DNA of 62,103 bases, from positions 1 to 62,103 of the IMG/VR virus record IMGVR_UViG_3300034104_002314; one strand, given 5' to 3'. A program made the position numbers and the translations under genes. This DNA comes from a virus. Position 1 is the stretch's first letter; each line of letters starts with the position of its first letter. Positions 19,062-28,200 of the stretch are shown piece after piece. Under the pieces are notes generated by a model. The model saw only the letters and a program-made list of their open reading frames with translations, did not search any database and was not told the DNA's origin.

Positions 19062-21290
19062 ATGAAAGTTAGAATTAAAAAAGTACCACAAGCCAGAACA
19101 GGTTATCAAGTACGTGGAGCTTTAGCCAATGATGTGCCAGCAATGGGTGGTGCAGACTATGATGGCTATGCATCAAAAGAAACTAAATTTAATAGAACAC
19201 TCAAAGCTGTACCAAGAGAAGAAGCTAATCTTGAAGCAGAGGGTAATGAAACAGTAATGATGAATACAGGTAACATACCTGCATTTTATACTATTAAAGG
19301 ACCAAGACATGCTCAAGGAGGTGTTCCATTAAATTTACCAGATGATAGCTTTATCTACAGTGATTTTAGAGAAATGAAAATAAAAGATCCTGATCTGTTG
19401 GCTAAGTTTGGTAAATCTGTAAAAGGAAAAACTGCATATACTCCTGCTCAGTTATCTAAACAGTATGATATAAATAAGTACAGACAGATATTGCAGAATC
19501 CAGATTCAGATGCTATAGACAGGAAGACTGCAGAGATAATGATCCGTAATTATAACATGAAGTTAGGAGCATTAGCTTTAGCACAAGAAGCTAAGAAAGG
19601 ATTTCCTCAAGGTATCCCTGCTGTAGCTAAACCATTTATGGAAGCTAATAAACTTTCTGAGGCAGATTTTATACCACAGGAAGAAGAAGCAACAGAACCT
19701 GGAATGGAAGCAGAAGGTGAAGAGATGATGGCAGAAGAAGGACAAGCTCCTGAAACAATGCCTGATGGATCTCCAGTAGCTATGCCACAAGGAGAACCTA
19801 TGCCAGAACAAGGCATGATGCAATATGGTGGATATCCAATGACCATGTATGGTATGCAAATGGGTGGTTATGCAATGCCATTCTACAATGACCCTAATCA
19901 AATGGCTTACGGTGGTGTACCAAGATTTGATAATGGTGGTAAAATTACTGGTGAAGCTTTAAAGAAGAAAGCAGCGGGTAAAAAAGCAACAACTGTTAAA
20001 GAAGTAGGAAAAGATTATGAAGACATTGGTGGTGGTAAATATGCTAAAGGTACATACTCAAAATCTGCAGGAGAAAAAAAACAATATAATAAATATACTG
20101 GAAAAGTTCAAAAACAAACACCACAACAAGTGGAAGCTTATTTAGATGGTGTTTGTAATAGAATGAAAAATGGTGATTTGCAAAATTACACTGCAGAAGA
20201 ACTAGCTGGTGAATTTTTTGATAAGTCTTATATAGAGAGAATGAGAGCCTGTGAAACAAAAACAGGTGAAGAAAAAGAAGATATTGATGTAGTTCAACTT
20301 GAAGAATCAACACCTGTTAATGAACAAGAATGTGAGTGTACATATCCAGATGGTAGTACTGAACGTATGCCTAAGAATGCTGATGGTACATGCCCTCCTT
20401 GTAAAAAAGAAGTTGAAGAGGAAGGAGAATACTATGAAGAACCAATGGTTGAACAAGATGGTTATGCTCCTTGGTGGTTACAAGATACTGTAAATACTAT
20501 GGGTGCATTTGGAGATTTAGCAAGTATTAAAAAATATATGCCGTGGGCTGCTAATGTTGATCTTGAAGAACCAAGACCTACATTCCTAGATCCTACAAGA
20601 GAGTTAGCTGCTCAATCTGAACAAGCTAATATTGCCGCTCAAGCTTCAGGAGCTTTTGCAGGCAATGCTCAACAGATGGGTGCTAGACTAGCAAATATAC
20701 AAGGGCAGGGTGCAGCAAGCGCAGCAAATACTTTATCTAACATTAATAACCAGAATGTTGGTATAGCAAATCAATTTGAAGGACAACAAGTTGGAATTAG
20801 AAATCAAGAACAACTTATGAACCAGCAAATTGCTAATGACTTATATGATAAGAATGTTATTGCTAACCAACAGTTTGACAATGCTAAAAGACAAGCTGCA
20901 CAAAATCTTAGACAACAGTATAATACTGCTGTTACTAATAGATGGAAAACAGATGCAATGAATCAATTGTATCCTGACTATGCTGTTGATCCTTCTACCG
21001 GTGGTCAAATGTACTTTAATCCTACACCAAAAACACCAAATCCAACTAGACCTGAACAGAGTGATATTGAGTATGTAAGAAGTCTAGAAGAAGCTAATAT
21101 AGACAAAGATATAATTGGTAGAATGGTATCAGCACGTATGAGAGGCTCGGGTGGTGGTGGAGGAAATGACGGACCGGATCCTAATATTGCAGCACAGATG
21201 TATGGTAATAGACAAAGAGGTGGATATGTAGGATATCTTCAGAATGGTGGTTATGTCTATGCAGATACAATCTTTCCTTTTATTATGTAA
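19062..21290 (+). CDS. Conserved crAss-like virion protein, 742 aa
   Basis: Residues ~53-125 carry the recognisable core: EEANLEAEGNETVMMN, then IKGPRHAQGGVPLNLPDDSF, then SDFREMKIKDPDLLAKFGKS. This block recurs in proteins at the same place in crAss-like genomes and has no known enzyme activity. A Glu/Met/Gly-rich linker follows (~205-300), then a Cys-containing segment (CECTYPDGSTERMP, CPPCKKE). A long Gln/Asn/Ala-rich helical region spans ~510-640 (AANTLSNINNQNVGIANQFE). The C-terminus is RGGYVGYLQNGGYVYADTI. A packaged or tail-lumen protein is the likely role. The HNH endonuclease gene follows after 59 bases. Confidence 0.6.
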   Translation: MKVRIKKVPQARTGYQVRGALANDVPAMGGADYDGYASKETKFNRTLKAVPREEANLEAEGNETVMMNTGNIPAFYTIKGPRHAQGGVPLNLPDDSFIYSDFREMKIKDPDLLAKFGKSVKGKTAYTPAQLSKQYDINKYRQILQNPDSDAIDRKTAEIMIRNYNMKLGALALAQEAKKGFPQGIPAVAKPFMEANKLSEADFIPQEEEATEPGMEAEGEEMMAEEGQAPETMPDGSPVAMPQGEPMPEQGMMQYGGYPMTMYGMQMGGYAMPFYNDPNQMAYGGVPRFDNGGKITGEALKKKAAGKKATTVKEVGKDYEDIGGGKYAKGTYSKSAGEKKQYNKYTGKVQKQTPQQVEAYLDGVCNRMKNGDLQNYTAEELAGEFFDKSYIERMRACETKTGEEKEDIDVVQLEESTPVNEQECECTYPDGSTERMPKNADGTCPPCKKEVEEEGEYYEEPMVEQDGYAPWWLQDTVNTMGAFGDLASIKKYMPWAANVDLEEPRPTFLDPTRELAAQSEQANIAAQASGAFAGNAQQMGARLANIQGQGAASAANTLSNINNQNVGIANQFEGQQVGIRNQEQLMNQQIANDLYDKNVIANQQFDNAKRQAAQNLRQQYNTAVTNRWKTDAMNQLYPDYAVDPSTGGQMYFNPTPKTPNPTRPEQSDIEYVRSLEEANIDKDIIGRMVSARMRGSGGGGGNDGPDPNIAAQMYGNRQRGGYVGYLQNGGYVYADTIFPFIM

Positions 21291-21312
21291 ACTTAAGAAG
21301 TTTACTAAACTT
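21287..21312 (+). other. Two mutually exclusive hairpins at the 742-aa gene stop codon
   Basis: GTAAACTT (21287-21294) pairs with AAGTTTAC (21298-21305) as a perfect 8-bp stem with an AAG loop. The second arm can instead pair as AAGTTT (21298-21303) with AAACTT (21307-21312). The stop TAA is inside the first stem. The arrangement mirrors the hairpin at 14394-14410. No clear T run follows. Confidence 0.45.
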
Positions 21313-21349
21313 ATAAAATTTTAATAGTTTTACACAAAGATAAAATACT

Positions 21350-21844
21350 ATGGCAAAATTACTCTTTTTGGGAAATGATACATATACAGAAGTAGATGAT
21401 GAAGATTATTATTGGTTAAGTCAGTGGAACTGGAATGCTGTAGCAATTAAAAATAGATTATATGTAAAAAGAAGTAAAAAGAAAGCACTTCTTAAATCTG
21501 GTGTAAAGTATGAAATTTTTTTACACAGAGTGATAATGAAATGTACAGATCCTGGTTTAGTTGTAGATCACATAGATAATAATCCTTTAAACAACAAAAA
21601 AAATAATCTAAGGATATGCACTAAAGCACAAAATAATAGAAATACATCTTCACACAAAGACAGTAGTTCAAAATACCTAGGTGTTACATATGATAAAGCA
21701 AGAAAAAAATGGAACGCACAACTAATGGTAAATGGCAAAAGAGTACTAACAAAAAGATATCCTACTGAAATTGAAGCAGCAAAGGCTTATGATGCAGCAG
21801 CAATAGAACATGTAGGTCAATATGCAAATTTAAATTTTAAATAA
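21350..21844 (+). CDS. HNH homing endonuclease with C-terminal AP2 domain, 164 aa
   Basis: The HNH_3-type site is plain: LHRVIM with His59, VVDHIDNN with Asp73-His74, then LNNKKNNLRICTKAQNNRN with the conserved Asn residues (82, 86, 95). The AP2 DNA-binding domain fills residues ~105-164 (SKYLGVTYDKARKKWNAQL, then TEIEAAKAYDAAAI and a closing YANLNF). This pair is the standard build of free-standing phage homing endonucleases, which cut alleles lacking the gene and promote their own copying. It sits alone between two virion genes, 59 bases after one and 2 bases before the next, with no intron core recognised around it. It is a selfish insertion rather than part of virion assembly. Confidence 0.9.
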   Translation: MAKLLFLGNDTYTEVDDEDYYWLSQWNWNAVAIKNRLYVKRSKKKALLKSGVKYEIFLHRVIMKCTDPGLVVDHIDNNPLNNKKNNLRICTKAQNNRNTSSHKDSSSKYLGVTYDKARKKWNAQLMVNGKRVLTKRYPTEIEAAKAYDAAAIEHVGQYANLNFK

Positions 21845-21846
21845 AT

Positions 21847-24800
21847 ATGGCAACTTATTTACAGAATGTGACTGATTATGTGCCGGAGTTGCAACCCTTC
21901 CAGCCTGATTTAAATTTCTATTCTAATGTACTACAGACTAAACAGTCTCAGTATGATAGTAACTGGAAAGCTCTTAATAAAATGTATGGACAGTATTTTT
22001 ATGCTGACCTTACAAGAGATGGTAACATAAAGAAAAAGGATGAGCTTCTAAAGAACATGGAGTTTAATCTAAAGAGAGTATCACAACTTGATTTATCTTT
22101 AGAACAAAATGTTAATCAAGCTACACAGATCTTCAAACCTTTCTATGAGGACAAAAACCTTATGAAAGATATGGCTTGGACTAAAACATATAACTCTCAA
22201 GTAGGTAAAGCACAGGCTCTACAAGGTTCAGCAGATGCAGAAAGAAGAAAGCAATTCTGGGATGCTGGTCTTAAAGAACTTCAATATAAAAAAGAAGAAT
22301 TTAAAAATGCTGATGATGCAACAGCAATGTCCTTTGGTAATGTGGCATATACACCCTATGTGAACTCTGTTGAGCTTGCACAAAAAATTGCAAAGGATGC
22401 AGGACTATCCATTGAAACAGTAGATTTTAGTCCTGATGGTAAGTGGATCATCACTCAAAAGAATGGTGAAAAACTAAGAGAGCCACTAAGTAAATTGTTT
22501 GAAGCAAGGCTTGGATCTGATCCTTCAGTACAAGCTGTATATAGAACACAAGCATATGTAAACCGTAAAGACTATGCCTATTCTAATGCTGCACAGTTTA
22601 ATGGAGATCAGAATGCTGCAGAGATGAAATATCTTGAGACTAGTTTTAATATTCTTAAAGATCAAAATGCACAGAGGTATAGAGCTGTTCAAGACAGAAG
22701 TAAGAGTTATGATGGTAAGATAAAAGAAATAGAAAAATCTATTGCTGACAAAACTGCATCACCAGGTGCTGAGAAACTATTAAATGAATACAAGCAAGCT
22801 AAGGATATTAATGATAAGATTCTTGAAAGAGTTGAAAAACAAAATACTGAGTTTAACGAAACCTCTTCTAGTACACCATCAACTTCTACAGGATTTATTA
22901 ATCCTTATGGTGATGTAAATTCATTAAGATGGAAAGTAGATGCTGGTATGGCCAGCATGCTTATGTCCAAAGATCTTAATGAAGCTGCAGAAATATTTGC
23001 GTATAAAGATGCTAAGACTAATATTAAAGAAAACCCATATAAGGTTCTTGAAGTTAAACATGCCCAATCAATGCAACAAATACATGCTAGAGGTTCTTAT
23101 AGTGTAAGAGCTGCTAGTATAAAAGCAAAAGGAGCAACTGATGCAGCCAGAATAAGAAATGCTGGTGAGATGGAAGCTGTTAAAATGGGAGAACTTGCTA
23201 AAAAAGGTCTTGTTACACCAAAAGAAGTTCCTGTATATGATAAAAATGGACAAGTAAAATTAGATCCTAATGGTAAACCACTTACTGAATTTGTTTGGGC
23301 TAAAACTGAAAATGAATACCAAGTAAAAAATGTAACCAATAATACTGGTGAGATAGATATTTTTGACTATGCTAAAAAACAAAATGAAGGAGTAGGTGGA
23401 CTTTTTTCAGCTGTAAATGCTCAGCTATCAGAATGGCTTAAGAATGGTGGTAAGTTAGGAGTTATTACAGAAGATGAGGCCGTTGGTATGTTAAATGATG
23501 AAAGAGTTCTTGGTAATAAACGTAAAGATACAAAAGGTAGATATATTGATCCTACTGCTGGTATGTTTAATAAAGATTTTACTGTAGTTGATTGGATGCA
23601 AGATTCAGGTGCAATGACAGAATATAAAGGTGTGAAAGTTGCAGATCCGGAACTTAGAAGATTTAAAGCACCAGTGGTAACAGCAGAAAATATAGGTAAA
23701 CTTACTAAAGAGGATATATATAATATTGGTAAAGCACAACAACACTCTGACAGATCAGGTCTAGGTTTTGTTAAACAAGATGTGACAAAAGTTCCCTTTA
23801 ATGAGGCTAACTATTATAAGACAACTATAGATAGAATAGAATCCTTTATAGCTGATAACTATGATGTTCCTTACATAGAATCAACAGCAACACAGATAAA
23901 AGAAGTGTTGTATCCAGCAAAAGTTGCTGCTGCACAAAACTATAATTTTGAAGACTGGAAGTATAAAGTAAAAGAAGCTGCTATTAAAGAGGATCCAGGA
24001 GCTGAAATGTTATTTGATGAAAATAATGAATTACTTCCAATTGAAGCTCTAAGACAAGTTGCTTCTAAAGCAGTATATGATGAGTATCAACAAGGTACAC
24101 AATCTAAACAAGGTTTCTTTGAGTCAGTTGCAAATACAATAGGTTTCTATGTAAAAGGTAGTGAGTTAAATCCTGAAACTGCAAAGTATTGGAAAAGTTG
24201 GGGTGAACTATTTACAGGTGCTGATCAAGCACCAAGTACATGGCTTGGTGAAAAATATGCAAAATATAGTCCTTACTTAAGAGGACCTGGTTCTTTAGCA
24301 AGACCTGGTGAGGATAATAAAGACTATGATTATGTAGTACTTAAAGATAAACTTGAAGAAACGCATGCTAAGGTTTTTGCAAACATGACTAGTTCAAAAT
24401 GGTTTGTTGACAATGATCTAGGTACTATACCTGGTGTTGCAGCACTTGGTGCAGGTGGTACAGGAATCACATCAACAATATCAGCAATTCAAGTACTACC
24501 ACAAGCTGCAGGAACTAAAGGTTTTACAGCTTGGCATAGTTTTGCAGAAGACTTTAGAAGAATTGGAAACTTTGATGGTACTCAAAATGCTATTTTGTTT
24601 GGTGATGCAGCAGGAATATCTGGAATAGAAAAAACAGCAATTGCTGACTCAGATGTAGCAGTAGCACAAACTGGAAAAGGAAGAGCTCTTATAGAGGCAA
24701 TGATTAGTGCACTTAATGATCCTAATACTGATTATAAACCATTTACACTAGAAGCATCAGGCATGGCTCTTTCTGATCCAACAAAAGCTGCTATGATCAT

Positions 24801-25254
24801 AAGACCAGATGCAAAATGGTTAGAACAATTTAAATCAACAGGTAAAGATGAAGACAATAATCTACTTACTACTGATGATTACAATGCTATTCTACAAAAT
24901 GGTATATCAGTAATATCTAATAGAGGTAATTTTAATAATCCAGCAATGGGTTCAACATACAAAACTCCATTAGAAAACATAGTTGATTATAATGGTTTTT
25001 ATGAAGAATCTATACCTGGTGCAGGAACATTTAGAATTGATAAAGGTCAAGGTCCTGCTGGAAACTATAGAGTAAGCACCAAATTTGAAATATGGGATCC
25101 ATCAACATCAAAGTTTAATGAGAATATAGTTTATGATGATCTTTTACCAAAAGATAGAAATCTTGAATTATACAGAGCAAGTGAGTTGCAACTACTTCAA
25201 GAAGCAAGATTGCATAACAAGATGTTGTATAATGGTAACTATAATTTATACTAA
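21847..25254 (+). CDS. Large virion protein upstream of the polymerase genes, 1135 aa
   Basis: The protein begins with a Pro/Tyr-rich segment (YVPELQPFQPDLNFYSNVLQ) and then long charged helices (~45-350; RRKQFWDAGLKELQYKKEEF; LLNEYKQAKDINDKILERVE). The C-terminal half is more mixed and Gly-rich, with GAGGTGITSTISAIQ (near 870) and a beta-like ending. No signal peptide, HExxH, nuclease or other catalytic motif was found. Position immediately before the giant genes matches the packaged cargo proteins of crAss-like phages that accompany the virion RNA polymerase into the cell. It is 5 bases from the 2178-aa gene. Function beyond a probable internal virion protein is unknown. Confidence 0.55.
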   Translation: MATYLQNVTDYVPELQPFQPDLNFYSNVLQTKQSQYDSNWKALNKMYGQYFYADLTRDGNIKKKDELLKNMEFNLKRVSQLDLSLEQNVNQATQIFKPFYEDKNLMKDMAWTKTYNSQVGKAQALQGSADAERRKQFWDAGLKELQYKKEEFKNADDATAMSFGNVAYTPYVNSVELAQKIAKDAGLSIETVDFSPDGKWIITQKNGEKLREPLSKLFEARLGSDPSVQAVYRTQAYVNRKDYAYSNAAQFNGDQNAAEMKYLETSFNILKDQNAQRYRAVQDRSKSYDGKIKEIEKSIADKTASPGAEKLLNEYKQAKDINDKILERVEKQNTEFNETSSSTPSTSTGFINPYGDVNSLRWKVDAGMASMLMSKDLNEAAEIFAYKDAKTNIKENPYKVLEVKHAQSMQQIHARGSYSVRAASIKAKGATDAARIRNAGEMEAVKMGELAKKGLVTPKEVPVYDKNGQVKLDPNGKPLTEFVWAKTENEYQVKNVTNNTGEIDIFDYAKKQNEGVGGLFSAVNAQLSEWLKNGGKLGVITEDEAVGMLNDERVLGNKRKDTKGRYIDPTAGMFNKDFTVVDWMQDSGAMTEYKGVKVADPELRRFKAPVVTAENIGKLTKEDIYNIGKAQQHSDRSGLGFVKQDVTKVPFNEANYYKTTIDRIESFIADNYDVPYIESTATQIKEVLYPAKVAAAQNYNFEDWKYKVKEAAIKEDPGAEMLFDENNELLPIEALRQVASKAVYDEYQQGTQSKQGFFESVANTIGFYVKGSELNPETAKYWKSWGELFTGADQAPSTWLGEKYAKYSPYLRGPGSLARPGEDNKDYDYVVLKDKLEETHAKVFANMTSSKWFVDNDLGTIPGVAALGAGGTGITSTISAIQVLPQAAGTKGFTAWHSFAEDFRRIGNFDGTQNAILFGDAAGISGIEKTAIADSDVAVAQTGKGRALIEAMISALNDPNTDYKPFTLEASGMALSDPTKAAMIIRPDAKWLEQFKSTGKDEDNNLLTTDDYNAILQNGISVISNRGNFNNPAMGSTYKTPLENIVDYNGFYEESIPGAGTFRIDKGQGPAGNYRVSTKFEIWDPSTSKFNENIVYDDLLPKDRNLELYRASELQLLQEARLHNKMLYNGNYNLY

Positions 25255-25259
25255 TAATT

Positions 25260-28200
25260 ATGGCAGAACAAGATATACCGTTTAATCCATTAGATCCATT
25301 AGGTCCTGAGTATGGAAGAGGTGATTTACCTACATTGGATACACAGGGGATATCTCCTTTTGAGGGAGATAGAATTGAACAACCCAAAATTAATTTTCCT
25401 AAAGATGAGTCACCAAAATACTTTCCTATATTACCCAGTACAGGCGGAACAATCCCACAAAAACAAGTAATAAAGAAAACAATTGGTCAACCCCCTGGGC
25501 CTGCTGGGCCTCCAAGAGGAACCTCTTCTAGAGATATACTGATGAGTCTAAGTGCTAGATCCAAAGCTAATATGAGCAGTAATCAGTCTAAGGGTACTTA
25601 TGGTGGAACATATAATTATAATGCCGGTGCATCCGGCAATGCTTACTATAATAGATACCATGCCTACGGTCAAGAAAAGTTTGACAGAATTGGTTTTAGT
25701 CCTCTTCAAGATAATGAAGCAGTATTCAATGGTCAAACAAGTAAATGGGATGACTTTAGTAGAATGATGACACATTCATTTATGCCCCTATTTGGAAATG
25801 CATTTGTGTCAGGACCAAAAAGTATGGTTAAGATGCTTCAAGGTGATTTTACATCTGTAGATGCAGAGGGTGCAAAATTATATGAAGAAGCTGCTGCTAT
25901 TGGTCAATCTACAAAAGGAGGCTTATTTGGGTTCTTTAATAATACAGCAATGTCATCTGCATATACAGCAGGTATTATATCTGAGGTTATACTAGAGGAA
26001 CTTGCAGCTGCTGCTTTTACAGGAATTACAGGAGGAGTTGGTGGAGGTGCCCTAGTAGCTACAACGGCAAAAAATGCTTCAAGAATACCCGGCATATTTA
26101 AAACACTAAGAGGTTTTGATAAAGCTGTTGATGGTACTAAGGCTATAAGAGCTACAATGGATACACTTAATGATATAAATAATACAAGATCATACTGGAA
26201 CAAATTTAAATCTGCTGTAAACACACCTCTTGGAAAATTTATTAATCCATTAGATAACACAGTTGATGCTATAGAAAGTATAGTAAGAAATGAAGATAAT
26301 CTTACAGGGCTTGCTAGAACATTGTATGGTGTAAATAAAACAGCAGGTGGTTTGTATAGAGATGTCAGAGGATTAAATATGGCTCTTTCAGAAGCAAGGC
26401 TTGAAGGAGGTTTTGTTCAGAATGAAGTATATGATAAACTATACTCAGACTTTTATCAAGATAATCAAAGAAGACCAACCAATGAAGAGCAAAGACTTCT
26501 TTATAAACAAGCTAAAGAAGCTGGTGTAGAAGCATTAGGTTGGAATGCAGCCATTATACATGCCTCTAATAAAATAATGTTTCCAAATATTCTTGGACCA
26601 AGAGGTGGTATAAATAGTTTTATAAAAGCTAAAACTAGAGATATACTTGACTTAAAAGCTGGTAAAATTATATTTGAAAATGCTGGTAAAAAAGCTGCTA
26701 AAGAAGCTGTGAAAGGAATGAAGGGTTCTTTTAGATATGTAGAGAACTCATTAATGAACTCTATTAAGGGTATTGCTAAAGATCCTGTAAAAGCAATTCC
26801 CAAAGTTCTTGGTTATGCTAAGGCAAATTTTTCTGAAGGTATCCAAGAAAACTTACAAGAAGTAATTTCTGAAACAACAAAGAACTACTATGTAGATTCA
26901 TTTAAAGATCCTTCTTTAGCAAACTATAATTATGCAAGAAGTCTTTTCAATACTTCACTCAGAGGTCAGTTTTCAGCAAAAGGTTTTGAAACCTTTGCTT
27001 CTGGTTTTGTAATGGGTATGTTTGGTGCACCATTAAATCATGTTGTACCTTTATTAAGTTATGGTAAGGCTAGACTGTTTAATAATGAGAAATACCAAGA
27101 GTATGTGAGTGCTAAACAAAAAGTTGGTACTCAAATGGTTAATCATTTAAATGAGTTAGGTGCAGATCCATCTGAGTTTTTTAACTCTAAGATAACTAAC
27201 CTTGCTGTGCAGAATAAAGCTGGACACATAATTAAAAACGGTAATACAAAAGAAGTAAATGATGCTAAGTCAGAATCATTTATCAATCAGTTAACTACTG
27301 CTTTTGAAACTAATACACTTGACTTTTTTAAAGATCATTTAAGTTCATTTAAACAATACACTCCTGAGGAGTTTGAAGAGGCACTAGGACTTGAAAAAGG
27401 AACAGGTGCTGAGTATCAGGCAAGAATAGATGATATTCTTAAACATGCTGATAACATGCAAACTACTTACAAGAATCTAAACCAAAAGTATCCAGATCAA
27501 ATTAATCTAGATGATTACAAAAAAGGTAGTGATGACTATAACAGAGCTGCTATATACAAGTCAGCTTTAGCTGAGGGTAAAAGAAATGCGGTATTCTTTA
27601 AGCACACATATGATGACACTATGTCAAGGATGTATGATATATCAAATACCTTGTTAGCTGAGAAACCATTAAAGAATATGTCTGCTTCAGAAATGCAAGC
27701 AATATTTGAACCATCTAGAATGAAGTCTGAGATGGAGATGATGAGATATGAGATTGAGACACTAAGACAATCTGGTAAGGCTGAGGATTCTGCAAAAGCT
27801 GATAAGATAGAAGGTAAGATAGGTGCTATGGAGAATTTCCTCAAAGCACTTAATTACAGAAGTAAACACTATGCTGCAGATCCAAGCAAAATTAAATCTG
27901 ATTTTATTGATACTCTTACTGATGAACAGAAAGAGCAAATAAATGAAGAAGAATTGGATGCATTACTTGACAGAGAACTTGAGGCTCAGAACATGGTTAG
28001 AAGATCTGATGAGTCTGATCTTAAAGTTGATAACCTATTTGAGAGAGCTTATAAAGACTATCTTAAAGCAGTTGCCGGTGTTACTGATGATACTTATTTT
28101 GATGAGGCAGCGGACAGTGCTTTTGAAAAGATACTTGATTATTATAATCTAGAAAAAGAATCTAGAGATATGGCCAAGTATGTTAACTTGCTTAATAATC

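Noticed and set aside
21847-25254. RNA polymerase subunit call for the 1135-aa protein
   Set aside because: No catalytic or barrel motif could be seen. Only its position next to the polymerase gene suggests this.
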